Notes: generated by a model from the sequence alone, not told the origin. 64,000 nucleotides of DNA from Thermomicrobiales bacterium (GCA_020432165.1 JAGQGU010000004.1:62001-126000); one strand, 5' to 3'; numbered from the stretch's first letter, positions 8,731-17,645 are shown. Made by a program: numbers and translations.

Positions 8731-9693
8731 ATGAATCGACGCAAGCTCCTGATCTCTACCATCGGTGGTGTAGCTGTGGCTGCCAATGCTGGTGCGCTCG
8801 TGGCCCAGACACCGGCGGCTACGCCTTCCGGAGAGACACGGGAGTTTACAGACTCCCGGGGTAACGTGCTGCAGATCCCGATAAACCCTCAGCGTGTACT
8901 TGCACTGGGTGAGGAGTTGCTTCTCGCGGATCTGCTGGAACTTGGTGTCAAACCTGCATCATCATCGGGCAACTATCCAGAGAAGTACGTGGGTATCGAT
9001 CCTGCATTGACTGAGGGCCTGACACCGTTTTCGATGTGGGAAATGGATATCGAAGACATCATCCTGGTGGAGCCGGATCTGGTATTGCTGCCGGAGAATT
9101 ACTATCCGTTTGCACCTGAAGCATTCGATACCATCGCGCAACTGGCCCCGTTGGTGACGCTTCCAACCACTACCGATTGGCGGAGCGACTTCCGTTTTAT
9201 CGCGTCGGTCTTCCAGCTGGATGAACTCGCCGAGGAGAAGATCGATGAGCTGGATGCTGACTTTGAGGCGACCAAGACTGATCTTGCTGTCGAGGGGCAG
9301 ACCGTATCGTTCGCTTCAATCTATCCTGGCGCAACCGATGTCACCCTTTGGCTTACTGATCAGGCACAGACCGTCAACGTCGCGGTCGCACTTGGGCTGG
9401 AGATCGTACCGGATGCGGCGGATTACCAGGTCGATCAGATTGGCCGGGTGTGGATCAGCTTCGAACGATCGAATGAGATTACTGGCGACACCTTGATCAT
9501 GCTCCAGAGCACAGATGGCCTGGCACCGGAAGAGGAGACCAGCTACGCCGAATATACCGCCAGCGAAGCCTGGCAGACGCTGCCCGCGGTGCAGAATGAT
9601 CGTGTCTTTGTGATCGAGCGTGTTGGCCACCCGGGTTTGGTGCCGGGACGACGCTCGTTGCTGGCCGAATACCGTCGCATTTTCGGCGCATAG
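8731..9693 (+). CDS. Tat-exported iron-siderophore-type ABC substrate-binding protein
   Basis: A 320-residue exported binding protein of the FecB class and only distantly related to the two paralogues on the other side of tRNA-Arg. The N-terminus NRRKLLISTIGGVAVAANAG is a Tat-like signal, with likely cleavage at ALVAQT. The first strand reads REFTDSRGNVLQIPINPQRV, followed by ALGEELLLADLLELGVKP, the classic pattern of siderophore-binding lipoproteins, although no lipobox Cys is present. The C-terminal lobe has the usual WQTLPAVQNDRVF. GAAGGAAG precedes the ATG. No permease or ATPase lies beside it. A terminator hairpin follows the stop. Confidence 0.87.
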   Translation: MNRRKLLISTIGGVAVAANAGALVAQTPAATPSGETREFTDSRGNVLQIPINPQRVLALGEELLLADLLELGVKPASSSGNYPEKYVGIDPALTEGLTPFSMWEMDIEDIILVEPDLVLLPENYYPFAPEAFDTIAQLAPLVTLPTTTDWRSDFRFIASVFQLDELAEEKIDELDADFEATKTDLAVEGQTVSFASIYPGATDVTLWLTDQAQTVNVAVALGLEIVPDAADYQVDQIGRVWISFERSNEITGDTLIMLQSTDGLAPEEETSYAEYTASEAWQTLPAVQNDRVFVIERVGHPGLVPGRRSLLAEYRRIFGA

Positions 9694-9719
9694 TGCTATC
9701 CGCAAATCGAACATAAGGG

Positions 9720-9747
9720 AGCCTCGATCACACGATCGGGGCTTTCT
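9720..9747 (+). terminator. Rho-independent terminator after binding-protein gene
   Basis: A 10-bp stem (9720-9729 with 9734-9743, one T-G pair) with a 4-base loop ends in TTTCT, 26 bases after the stop at 9693. Confidence 0.75.
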
Positions 9748-9855
9748 GCTGGAGAGGGGCTGCGGTACAATCCGACAGATGAGAGGTTGGGATTTGTGCC
9801 ACCTCTACGGTCAGAAGAATCCGTCTACACAACATATCCCATAGAGGAGTCATCC

Positions 9856-11031
9856 ATGCGTGCATGCATTCTATCGATCGGCTCAGAGCTCATGCTCGGG
9901 CAAATCACCGACACCAATGCATCGTGGTTGGCGCGGGATCTCGCCGATGCCGGTATCGATCTATTGCAGGTGACCCAGGTCGGTGATGACCGGGCACTCC
10001 TCCTTCGGGCGATGCAGAACTCACTGGAAATTGCCGATGTCGTTATCTGTAGCGGTGGTATCGGACCGACCGATGATGACCTCACGCGAGAGACGATCGC
10101 CGACCTGGTTGGGGAGACACCGGAAGTCGATCAGCAGCTTCTGGCTGATCTGCTGAAATTCTTCCATGATATGGGGCGCGTCATGCCCGAGCGGAACGCC
10201 AAGCAGGCGTGGATGATTCCGAGTGCGGAATCGATCCCGAATCCGATCGGTACCGCTCCGGGTTGGTTCGTCACAGTACCAGAAACCAGCGGCAAGATCA
10301 TTCTGACGATGCCCGGCGTCCCGCGGGAGATGTTCCGCATGTGGACCGAGCAAATGCGACCGCGCGTGCTCGCCCGTACCGAACGCCATATCATCGACAC
10401 GATTCAGATCAAGACGCTTGGCATCGGTGAATCCGATGCGGAGGATCGCATCCACGATCTGATTTTGGCTGGCGACCCGCAGGTGGCGACCTATGCCAAG
10501 GATGATGGTGTGCATATTCGCGTGACGGCATCTGGCACAGATGCGTCTGCCGTTCGCGCCGCCCGCGATGCGGTTCGCGATGTCATCTATGACCGACTGG
10601 GAGAGTTCATTTGGGGTGTCGATGAAGAGACGCTCGCGGGTGTGATCGGGAAATCTCTGCAGGGGCGGAATCTCAAGCTTGCTCTGCATGAAATCGGCAC
10701 TGGTGGCGCATTGGCTAGCCTGCTCAGCACCGATCCGGCATCGGCGACAAGCTTCGTGCGTGATGTGGTTGAACCCGCCGGTGCTGTTGTTGCCAGCAAC
10801 AACTTGCTATGGCCAGCATCTGATGACGCGATTCACGTCTCGATTCGCTTCGATGCTGATATCGATGAACAGGCGGTGAGTAGGGGCACGATGACAATGT
10901 CTATCGAGCACCCCACCTTTACCGAGCGGATGGAACGATCCTGGCAGGTGCGCGGGAGTATCGAGGATGTCCAGCGCCGCATCGGTCTGAACGCTGTCCA
11001 CGCGCTGCATTCACTGTTGGCTGGTTCGTAA
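9856..11031 (+). CDS. cinA: CinA-family protein with a degenerate C-terminal domain
   Basis: A 391-residue CinA homologue. The start at 9856 has GAGGAGT upstream; the frame further upstream is not conserved. Residues 1-170 are the COG1058 (MoaB/MogA-like) domain with GSELMLGQITDTNASWLA and SGGIGPTDDDLT. This domain acts as an ADP-ribose pyrophosphatase in characterised homologues. The C-terminal domain normally holds the nicotinamide-nucleotide deamidase motif ESxTGG; here the motif is E279-I-G-T-G-G and later conserved positions are poor, so deamidase activity is doubtful. The gene stands alone; the next genes run the other way. Confidence 0.88.
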   Translation: MRACILSIGSELMLGQITDTNASWLARDLADAGIDLLQVTQVGDDRALLLRAMQNSLEIADVVICSGGIGPTDDDLTRETIADLVGETPEVDQQLLADLLKFFHDMGRVMPERNAKQAWMIPSAESIPNPIGTAPGWFVTVPETSGKIILTMPGVPREMFRMWTEQMRPRVLARTERHIIDTIQIKTLGIGESDAEDRIHDLILAGDPQVATYAKDDGVHIRVTASGTDASAVRAARDAVRDVIYDRLGEFIWGVDEETLAGVIGKSLQGRNLKLALHEIGTGGALASLLSTDPASATSFVRDVVEPAGAVVASNNLLWPASDDAIHVSIRFDADIDEQAVSRGTMTMSIEHPTFTERMERSWQVRGSIEDVQRRIGLNAVHALHSLLAGS

Positions 11032-11049
11032 GCGCGGATTCTCCGGGGG

Positions 11050-11505
11050 TTACCCCTCGGAGCGCCAACTCGCCAACAACGCATGTTGCCGCGCCAGCAT
11101 CGCTTCCCGATCGGCGGGATAGTGATCATCCCAGCCGAGCAGGTGCAGCAATCCATGAGCGATCAGGAAATGGAGCTCGTTGGCTGTGCTCCAGCCAGCG
11201 TCGGCAGCATTCGCCGCGGCACGATCGACCGAGATCATGAGATCGCCACCGGCCTCGCTATCGCCCCAGACATCTTCCTCATCCGCATAGGGAAAGGTCA
11301 TGATATCGGTCGGTCCATCTATACCCATGTACTCGACATGGGCCGATTGCATGGTCGGATCGTCGACAAACTGAATGCCAATTTGCCATGGCTCCTCGAC
11401 CTCCTCCGTCTGCAGAATGTGAGTGATCAGCTGGTGAACACTATCGATCCCAAAATCGGCGGGTAGGGGAGCATCGATCTCGATCGTGACGATATGCTCG
11501 ATCAC
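11050..11505 (-). CDS. ybeY: Endoribonuclease YbeY (16S rRNA maturation)
   Basis: A 151-residue single-domain metalloprotein. YbeY is a zinc-dependent RNase needed for 16S rRNA 3' processing and ribosome quality control. The zinc motif H-x3-H-x5-H is seen as HGLLHLLGWDDH near residues 115-126, followed by DREAMLARQ as in the family. The DxMTFP motif reads TDIMTFPY. Its start overlaps the stop of yqeY by 4 bases, which indicates translational coupling in a three-gene operon with the HIT gene. Confidence 0.93.
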   Translation of the reverse strand: MIEHIVTIEIDAPLPADFGIDSVHQLITHILQTEEVEEPWQIGIQFVDDPTMQSAHVEYMGIDGPTDIMTFPYADEEDVWGDSEAGGDLMISVDRAAANAADAGWSTANELHFLIAHGLLHLLGWDDHYPADREAMLARQHALLASWRSEG

Positions 11506-11951
11506 AGGGCTGCCAGCGCGTCCTTAACGGCGGAGGACAGGCGACGTCCATCGACCCGACCATCGGCCTTCTTGTTCAGCAGTCCCATCACCTTGCCCAT
11601 GTCCTTCGGACCTGCGGCACCGGATTCGGCGATACCCTCTGCCACAAATCGGGCGAGTTCATCGTCGCTCATCTGCTGTGGCAGATAGCGCTCCAGCACC
11701 TTGAGTTGTCCGGCTTCCTTCTCGACCAAATCCTCGCGACCGCCAGCCTGGAACTGCTCGATGGAGTCCTGCCGCTGCTTCACCTGTTGGCGCAGAACCT
11801 TGAGTTCCTCTTCCGGCGTGAGATCACGACGTTCCTCGATTTCGGCATACTTGAAGGCGGAGATGATGTAGCGGAGGGCATCGCGCGTTTCGTTGTCGCG
11901 CGCCTTCATCGCTTCTTTCAGATCTGCTTGCATTTGTTCTCGTATGCTCAT
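11502..11951 (-). CDS. yqeY: YqeY / GatB-C-terminal-domain protein
   Basis: A 149-residue helical protein. The start at 11951 follows AAAGGAT and gives MSIREQMQADLKEAMKARD, the usual YqeY opening; the longer open frame upstream overlaps the HIT gene and was rejected. YqeY shares the helical C-terminal domain of the amidotransferase subunit GatB and probably interacts with tRNA, but its exact role is not settled. The family pattern VDGRRLSSAVKDAL closes the protein. It lies 4 bases after the HIT gene and overlaps ybeY. Confidence 0.9.
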   Translation of the reverse strand: MSIREQMQADLKEAMKARDNETRDALRYIISAFKYAEIEERRDLTPEEELKVLRQQVKQRQDSIEQFQAGGREDLVEKEAGQLKVLERYLPQQMSDDELARFVAEGIAESGAAGPKDMGKVMGLLNKKADGRVDGRRLSSAVKDALAAL

Positions 11952-11955
11952 TTCT

Positions 11956-12327
11956 CTATCCTTTGTTCTTTGTCGTAACAATGCCACCGAGTGGACCACC
12001 GCCGAGGAGGTGCACATGTAGGTGCATGACCTCCTGACCCGCACCGGCACCTGCGTTGGTCACCAGTCTGTATCCGGAATCCGCGACGCCAGCCGTCTGC
12101 GCCGCATGTTGAGCGACTTCCAGTATTTGCTGCCAGAGATTTCCATGTTCCGGGCCAAGATCGTTCGCGCTCACAACATGTTCCTTGGGTACGATCAGGA
12201 TGTGTACTGGAGCAACGGGTGCAATGTCGTTGAAAGCAACAACATTCTCACTCGTGGCCACGAACTCTGTATCAAATTCTCCGGCTGCGATCTTGCAGAA
12301 GATGCATGTTTCATCATAGGCTGACAT
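11956..12327 (-). CDS. HIT-family nucleotide hydrolase (HinT-like)
   Basis: A 123-residue histidine-triad protein. HinT-type enzymes cleave adenosine 5'-phosphoramidates and aminoacyl-adenylates. The triad is HLHVHLLGG near residues 101-109, and the N-terminus has CIFCKIAAGE, the usual paired-Cys opening. It is the first gene of the HIT-yqeY-ybeY operon; the ATG follows AGGAGCG. A 41-base divergent spacer separates it from mutM. Confidence 0.93.
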   Translation of the reverse strand: MSAYDETCIFCKIAAGEFDTEFVATSENVVAFNDIAPVAPVHILIVPKEHVVSANDLGPEHGNLWQQILEVAQHAAQTAGVADSGYRLVTNAGAGAGQEVMHLHVHLLGGGPLGGIVTTKNKG

Positions 12328-12368
12328 AGCGTCGCTCCTGATAGCGTCCGAATAACTATAGGAAGAGT

Positions 12369-13208
12369 ATGCCAGAGCTACCCGAGGTCGAAACAGTCAA
12401 ACGCTTGCTGGAACCGTTGATCGCTGGTCGCATCATCGAGTCAGTTTCTGTGAATCCCGATTTTCCATCGGTCCTTGCCGGACCAGATGGCGTCGATGCT
12501 GCCACCACACTGCCTGGATTGACGATTACTGGTATCAGCCGCCGTGGCAAATATATGCTACTAGCGCTTTCCGGAGGTTGGTATTTGATCGTGCATCTGC
12601 GTATGACTGGCAGGCTGCTGGTAATGGAGCACGATTCTCCGCCAGTGCGGTTCCAGCACGCGGTGATCACTCTGGATTCCGGCATGGACCTCCGCTTCGC
12701 TGACCAGCGGAAGTTTGGTCGTGTGCAACTGGCGACAGTTGATGAAGTGAAGTCACTGAATGCCCGACTTGGTGTCGAGCCATTGACGCTCGGATTCTCA
12801 CCCTATCGTCTGGAGCAACTCCTTTCGAGTCGGTCGGCTCCTGTTAAGGCGTTGTTGTTGAATCAGCATATCGTGGCTGGCCTTGGCAATATCTATGCGG
12901 ATGAAGCGCTTTACCGTGCCGGTATTCATCCACAGACACCGGGTGGGGAACTCAATCTCATTCAGATCACTGCACTGGTGGAGGCGATTAAGCACGTCCT
13001 TAAGCTGGCGATTCGGAATCAGGGCACGACGTTCAGCAGTTTCGAAAATCCGTATGGCGAAGCCGGTGGCAATGCCAGTTTCTTGCGCGTCTATGGCAAG
13101 GGCGGAAAGGGAGCACCGTGCCCGCGCTGCGGCGCTGAACTGGAGCGCATCATTGTTGGTGGACGCGGCACCAGCTTCTGCCCGCTCTGCCAGCCTCGCG
13201 AGGTATAG
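12369..13208 (+). CDS. mutM: Formamidopyrimidine-DNA glycosylase
   Basis: A 279-residue base-excision repair enzyme that removes 8-oxoguanine and formamidopyrimidines and nicks the abasic site. After the start Met, the mature end PELPEVETV gives the catalytic proline and glutamate. The helix-two-turn-helix region has LLNQHIVAGLGNIYADEAL. The C-terminal zinc finger is intact with Cys pairs in PCPRCG and FCPLCQ. The gene ends 25 bases before tRNA-Gly(CCC). Confidence 0.96.
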   Translation: MPELPEVETVKRLLEPLIAGRIIESVSVNPDFPSVLAGPDGVDAATTLPGLTITGISRRGKYMLLALSGGWYLIVHLRMTGRLLVMEHDSPPVRFQHAVITLDSGMDLRFADQRKFGRVQLATVDEVKSLNARLGVEPLTLGFSPYRLEQLLSSRSAPVKALLLNQHIVAGLGNIYADEALYRAGIHPQTPGGELNLIQITALVEAIKHVLKLAIRNQGTTFSSFENPYGEAGGNASFLRVYGKGGKGAPCPRCGAELERIIVGGRGTSFCPLCQPREV

Positions 13209-13233
13209 CGGTGCTATACTGTCGCCAATATAT

Positions 13234-13306
13234 GCGGAAGTAACTCAGTTGGTAGAGTACCTGCTTCCCAAGCAGGCTGTCGCGGGTTCGAGTCCCGTCT
13301 TCCGCT
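13234..13306 (+). tRNA. tRNA-Gly (anticodon CCC)
   Basis: Acceptor GCGGAAG pairs perfectly with CTTCCGC; anticodon stem CCTGC/GCAGG with loop TTCCCAA (anticodon CCC); T-loop TTCGAGT. The CCA is not encoded: the discriminator T is followed by CCCA. A TATACT box lies at 13215-13220. Confidence 0.94.
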
Positions 13307-13394
13307 CCCAGGGATCCAAAGTATCCCCCTCAGGAAAAGAAAAATGCATTCATCTACCTCGATACGGGATGAATAGCGGAAGCAGCCTGCGAGC

Positions 13395-13682
13395 CTATGG
13401 GAGATTGTGAGATTCAGAAGAACCCATGATGTCCTCAACTTCATCTGGCGCGGGCACAGGGGTGGTCAAATGGAAGCGAACTTCGTCTCCTGACTGCACA
13501 TCGAAGAGCTCAACTAACACAACTGCTCCCCTTGCGAACCAGGCTGTCATCTGCCAACGTTGAGACGCTTCCAAGATCAGATGATCGCTCGCGGCACTAG
13601 TGATCTTCCAGCCGAGGCGCAAACTCTCGTCTACAAACTCACTTCGCGAAATCGGCCACCTTCCCGGTTGCTCATTGTCCAT
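13395..13682 (-). CDS. Hypothetical protein, 95 residues
   Basis: A small soluble protein of unknown function. The ATG at 13682 follows GGAGA at a good distance; the TTG two codons upstream was rejected. The sequence has alternating strands and one helix (ITSAASDHLILEAS, TAWFARGAVVLVELFDV) and an acidic tail, with no signal or membrane segment. I do not recognise a family. It lies 84 bases after the phosphotransferase gene on the same strand and may be co-transcribed with it. Confidence 0.55.
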   Translation of the reverse strand: MDNEQPGRWPISRSEFVDESLRLGWKITSAASDHLILEASQRWQMTAWFARGAVVLVELFDVQSGDEVRFHLTTPVPAPDEVEDIMGSSESHNLP

Positions 13683-13766
13683 CAGCAATCTCCGAATGGT
13701 CCTGGTCGATCCATATTCGTCATCGTCCTTAAGTTCGGTCTGTCGGGAGGTGAATCATGGCAGTGA

Positions 13767-14687
13767 TTACTCCCTAGTCAGTTTGTCGAGCTTGTCGTAG
13801 AGGTCTCGCACATGCGACCAATCGGTCAGCAGGTGTAATGTATCAATGAGTAGATAGAGCTTTATGCGCTCTTCCTGGCGATCAAAGGCAAACATCTCTG
13901 GATAGTAGCGCCTGTACCAATCTTTGAGTTGCGCGTAGTCCTCAACGTTCGCATACTTCTCATCCTCTTCGCGCAGGTATTTGTGCGGCTCATCCATGAG
14001 CTTTTCTACAACGAAGAGAGGATAGTCGAGCGCGACCAGGTCCACACTCTCCAGGTCGGTTATCGCCAGAAGCTCAAACTTGTCATTCACCAGGAAATTG
14101 TCAAAGTGAATGTCCCAGTAGACCGGGTGGAGATCGCTATCTTCCAGACTGGATCGACTCCTCTCGACGGTTGTGCGGATCTTGCGTGCGTGGAGATCAG
14201 TCACGGTGCCTCGTGACAGTAGCATGCTGGAAAGAGAGGAAATGCGATCTTCAATGATCGTCTGCCAACTCTCCGAGGCCGTACCTATAGCGCTCGGATC
14301 GATTCGATTGATCTCGGCAAGCGTGGTGGAGATATCGCTGATGAGCTGCTCGCGTTGCTTGTCGGTCGCCATATGCCACCTGCTGCCGAGTGGCTGACCG
14401 TCGACAAACGTCGTGATGATATAACTGCGATCTTGCAGGCTCGTGCTGTCATGGTTTGCCACCAAACTCGGGCGACGAACTTCCAAGTCTGCCTGGAGCA
14501 ATGCGAGTTCTGTCTGGTAGTTCTTCGGATTCGTAGTGTTGAAGAGCTTGATGACGAGATTATCATTTAGTCGGTGAACTTCGTGGGTAAATCCCGCTCC
14601 GATTCTCGAATGTGAATGATATGAGATATTGTGCCGCGCGCAGATCTCCTCTATTGCTGGTGCCGTTAGGGTTGACTCTGTGTTCAT
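13767..14687 (-). CDS. APH-family phosphotransferase (small-molecule kinase type)
   Basis: A 306-residue aminoglycoside-phosphotransferase/choline-kinase fold protein. The start at 14687 (MNTESTL) is preferred to the longer frame. Visible elements are the N-lobe Lys in NLVIKLFN (K47), the hinge FVDGQPLG, the catalytic loop YWDIHFDNFLV with Asp192 and Asn197, and the metal-binding Asp211 in ITDLES. The usual first His of the HGD motif is Tyr-Trp here. Members phosphorylate antibiotics, choline, homoserine or sugars; nothing here tells which. It is divergent from the inositol operon across a 199-base gap. Confidence 0.75.
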   Translation of the reverse strand: MNTESTLTAPAIEEICARHNISYHSHSRIGAGFTHEVHRLNDNLVIKLFNTTNPKNYQTELALLQADLEVRRPSLVANHDSTSLQDRSYIITTFVDGQPLGSRWHMATDKQREQLISDISTTLAEINRIDPSAIGTASESWQTIIEDRISSLSSMLLSRGTVTDLHARKIRTTVERSRSSLEDSDLHPVYWDIHFDNFLVNDKFELLAITDLESVDLVALDYPLFVVEKLMDEPHKYLREEDEKYANVEDYAQLKDWYRRYYPEMFAFDRQEERIKLYLLIDTLHLLTDWSHVRDLYDKLDKLTRE

Positions 14688-14786
14688 TCGATCACACCCT
14701 CTCGTTGATCGTCTCGTTTCATGCTTCAGGGTGAGTGATAACATGATTCGGCCGTTCTGTTGCCGCCAAGGTCACGGATCAACTAC

Positions 14787-14804
14787 ATATTCCGTAAGAA
14801 ATAT
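14787..14804. promoter_or_regulatory. Imperfect palindrome upstream of the inositol-operon promoter
   Basis: An AT-rich imperfect inverted repeat (ATATT at the left, AATAT at the right, 18 bases overall) ends 6 bases before the -35 box of the iolE promoter. Its place and symmetry fit an operator, but no regulator gene is adjacent. Confidence 0.4.
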
Positions 14805-14810
14805 CGGCAA

Positions 14811-14839
14811 TTGACGGAACCCTTACCCCTTCATATGAT
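14811..14839 (+). promoter_or_regulatory. Promoter of the inositol operon
   Basis: TTGACG (14811-14816) and TATGAT (14834-14839) are separated by exactly 17 bases, placing transcription start about 40 bases before the iolE ATG. An AAGGTG ribosome site follows. Confidence 0.7.
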
Positions 14840-14886
14840 TCCTCTATTGATGTCCCGTTCGCCGCTATGACGAAGGTGCTTTTTGC

Positions 14887-15813
14887 ATGACCAATATCAA
14901 CGGAGCAACCAGTCATCTCCGTATCGCCACCTGTCCGGTTAACTGGAATAACAACGATATCCCGGGGTTCAAACCAGTAACGCCATTCCCGGAGATCCTC
15001 GATCGCATGCACGATGATGGCTATGCGGCGACGGAGTACGATGCATCGTTCGGTAATGATCCTGTACAGGTCTGCGCGCAGATGGATTCGCACGATCTCG
15101 TGCTGACCGGCAGCTACCAGTGGGTCGATTTCCTAACTCACGGTGCCGATGTTTCCGCCTACGAGAACCTGCGACCGACTCTGGCTTTGCTGGCCGAGCT
15201 CGGTTGCCGTCACCTCATCGTCTCGGATTCCCTGCGTCCACATCGGGTCGCATTGGCCGGGCGAGTTCCCGAAGATGGCTCGGAGTCGTTGGATGACGCC
15301 TCCTATGCCAGGATCGCTGCCGGAATCCATGCGGTTGCGACGATGGCTGCCGAGTACGGGATCAAGGTGCACTATCACAATCACGTCGGTTCCTGGATCG
15401 AGGCGCCACACGAGGTTGCAGCACTGCTCGCGCAGCTCGATACATCGTGCGCCGATCTCTGTTTCGATACGGGCCATTACGCCTACGGTGGCGGCAATCC
15501 AGCGCAGTTCATTCAGGACAACATCGCCAAAATCGGCTATCTGCATCTGAAGGATGTCGATACCGATGCTGTGGTCGCCGCCCGCGCCCGGGAGCTCACA
15601 TTCCTGGAGGCATTGCGGGAGTATGTCTTTTCTCCGATCGGTACCGGTTCCGCGGACATCCCCGCGATCCTGTCAGTGTTAGTCGAGAATGAATTCGACG
15701 GCTGGATTGTCGTCGAGCAGGACACCTGCGTCGGTGATCCCACGGAAACAGCACGACAAAATCTCGCCTTTATCGAGCACTGGCTCGAAAATCACCAGGC
15801 CATCGGGAGGTAA
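14887..15813 (+). CDS. iolE: Inosose dehydratase
   Basis: A 308-residue TIM-barrel protein of the IolE/xylose-isomerase-like family. IolE dehydrates scyllo-inosose to 3D-(3,5/4)-trihydroxycyclohexane-1,2-dione. The N-terminus RIATCPVNWNNNDIPG and the internal HYHNHVGSWIE, DLCFDTGHYAYGGG and YLHLKDVD place metal and substrate residues where the family has them. It opens a six-gene operon in which all spacings are at most 10 bases or overlaps. The order E-transketolase-G-B-D lacks the regulator and transporter often seen with iol genes. Confidence 0.92.
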   Translation: MTNINGATSHLRIATCPVNWNNNDIPGFKPVTPFPEILDRMHDDGYAATEYDASFGNDPVQVCAQMDSHDLVLTGSYQWVDFLTHGADVSAYENLRPTLALLAELGCRHLIVSDSLRPHRVALAGRVPEDGSESLDDASYARIAAGIHAVATMAAEYGIKVHYHNHVGSWIEAPHEVAALLAQLDTSCADLCFDTGHYAYGGGNPAQFIQDNIAKIGYLHLKDVDTDAVVAARARELTFLEALREYVFSPIGTGSADIPAILSVLVENEFDGWIVVEQDTCVGDPTETARQNLAFIEHWLENHQAIGR

Positions 15814-15816
15814 TAC

Positions 15817-16692
15817 ATGGCAACTGCATCCGCTCTCCAACGGGAGAGCAGATCGATTTCTGAACTTGAGGGATTGTCGCGACAGGCGCGGCGGCTCATC
15901 CTCGAGTCGGTGCACAAATCAGGAGCAGGGCACATTGGTGGCCCGCTCTCTGTGACTGATCTGCTCGTATCACTCTATTTCGCTGAGCTTCGGTTAGATC
16001 CAAACGATCCGGTCAACGAGCATCGGGACCGCATCATCCTCAGCAAGGGGCACTCCTCGATTGCGCTCTATACGGTGATGGCGCTTCGAGGTTATCTGCC
16101 AGTTGAGGAGCTGGCTACATTCGACCAGATCAACTCGCGCTTGCAGGGGCATCCCGATCTGACTGCGCTGCCTGGGCTGGATATGTCCACGGGTTCGCTG
16201 GGTCAGGGACTCTCCGCCGGTATCGGGATGGCGTTGGGTGCTCGCCTGAAGGGCGACGATTTCCACACCTGGGTGATTTTGGGTGACGGTGAAATTCAGG
16301 AAGGGCAGGTTTGGGAGGCCGCGTTCGTGGCTGCTCGCTACAAGCTCGCCAACCTGACGGCGATTGTCGATGCCAATGGCCTTCCCCAGTTCGGCTGGCC
16401 CGATCCATCTGGTCATACGCGTGAGACACCATTCGATGATCCGGCGGCCAAGTTCCGCGCGTTCGGCTGGAACGTGATCGAAGTGGATGGTCACGATCAC
16501 GCCGCATTGCTGGCAGCCTGGGCAGAAGCCAAGGCATATACAGATGGTCCGACCTGTGTGATTGCTCACACAGTAAAGGGCAAGGGTGTCTCCTTTATGG
16601 AAGGCAACTATCTTTGGCATGCGCAGGTGCCAACGCAGGATGACCTGGATAAGGCTGGGCTGGAGCTTGCGGATCCGGAGGAGCGGTCATGA
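15817..16692 (+). CDS. Transketolase, N-terminal (thiamine-binding) subunit
   Basis: The 291-residue first half of a split transketolase. It has GHIGGPLSVTDLLVSLYF, SKGHSSIALY, and the thiamine-diphosphate motif GDGEIQEGQVWEAA ending in DANGLPQFGW. Split transketolases move a two-carbon ketol group between ketoses and aldoses. It starts 3 bases after iolE and overlaps the second subunit by 4 bases. Its place inside an inositol operon is unusual and suggests a dedicated substrate rather than the pentose phosphate cycle. Family assignment is secure; substrate is inference. Confidence 0.93.
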   Translation: MATASALQRESRSISELEGLSRQARRLILESVHKSGAGHIGGPLSVTDLLVSLYFAELRLDPNDPVNEHRDRIILSKGHSSIALYTVMALRGYLPVEELATFDQINSRLQGHPDLTALPGLDMSTGSLGQGLSAGIGMALGARLKGDDFHTWVILGDGEIQEGQVWEAAFVAARYKLANLTAIVDANGLPQFGWPDPSGHTRETPFDDPAAKFRAFGWNVIEVDGHDHAALLAAWAEAKAYTDGPTCVIAHTVKGKGVSFMEGNYLWHAQVPTQDDLDKAGLELADPEERS

Positions 16693-17645
16693 GCGCAAAT
16701 GATGTGCAGATGAGAGAAGCATGGGGCCAGGGATTGGTTGATCTCGGTGCCCAATACCGCAATCTCGTGGTGCTGGATGGCGATCTCGCAAATTCCACCC
16801 GCGCCGATATGTTCCACACTGCCTATCCGGATCGATTCTTCGAGATGGGTATCGCCGAGCAGAACATGTTGGGTGTAGCGGCTGGTTTGGCCACCACCGG
16901 ATACATCCCCTGGATCAGTACCTTCGCCGCATTCCTGGCCAAGCGGGCGCTCGACCAGATTCGACTGGTCATTGCCCAGCCTGGGCTCAATGTAAAGATG
17001 GCTGGTTCGTATTCCGGCCTTCTCACGAGCAAGACGGGCAAGACCCATCAGTCGGTGGAGGATATCGCGGTCTTCCGGGCGATGCCGCACGTTGTCACGA
17101 TTGCTCCGGCCGATGCGGTCGAGCTGCGGTCGGCAATGGCAGCGATGATGGAGGATGAACGTCCGACCTACATCCGCATCACCCGCGATGCTGGGCCGGT
17201 CGTGGTTCCTGACGGATATGAGTTCGAGATCGGAAAAGCTGTGCTCCTGCGAGATGGTGCCGATATCGGTATCGTCAGCACCGGTGTGCAGACATCTCGG
17301 GCGCTTGCCGCTGCTGACTTGCTCGAAATCGCCGGTGTCTCTGCGTCCGTTCTCCACGTACCCACGATCAAGCCCATTGATGTCGATGCGATCGTCGCAC
17401 TTGCTGATCGCACCAATGGCATCGTGAGCGCGGAGGATCACTCGATCATCGGCGGTCTTGGCGGTGCCGTGGCGGAAGTTCTGGCCGAGCATCGACCAAC
17501 ACGTATGCGTCGCATCGGTATTCAGGATACCTTCGGTGAATCTGGACCAAACGATGCCCTGCTTGAGAAGTACGGATTGACTCCCAATCACATTGTTGAG
17601 GCCGTCAACGACCTCCTGGCTCTTACCTCGGTGACAACTCGATGA
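16689..17645 (+). CDS. Transketolase, C-terminal subunit
   Basis: The 318-residue partner of the preceding gene, with the pyrimidine-binding domain (MGIAEQNMLGVAAGLA, containing the Glu that activates thiamine), the HTGKT-like segment GKTHQSVEDIAVF, and the C-terminal transketolase domain (residues about 185-310). The ATGA overlap at each end (with the N subunit and with iolG) shows tight co-translation, which argues that the transketolase is part of inositol breakdown. See the finding on a possible kinase-free route. Confidence 0.93.
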   Translation: MSANDVQMREAWGQGLVDLGAQYRNLVVLDGDLANSTRADMFHTAYPDRFFEMGIAEQNMLGVAAGLATTGYIPWISTFAAFLAKRALDQIRLVIAQPGLNVKMAGSYSGLLTSKTGKTHQSVEDIAVFRAMPHVVTIAPADAVELRSAMAAMMEDERPTYIRITRDAGPVVVPDGYEFEIGKAVLLRDGADIGIVSTGVQTSRALAAADLLEIAGVSASVLHVPTIKPIDVDAIVALADRTNGIVSAEDHSIIGGLGGAVAEVLAEHRPTRMRRIGIQDTFGESGPNDALLEKYGLTPNHIVEAVNDLLALTSVTTR

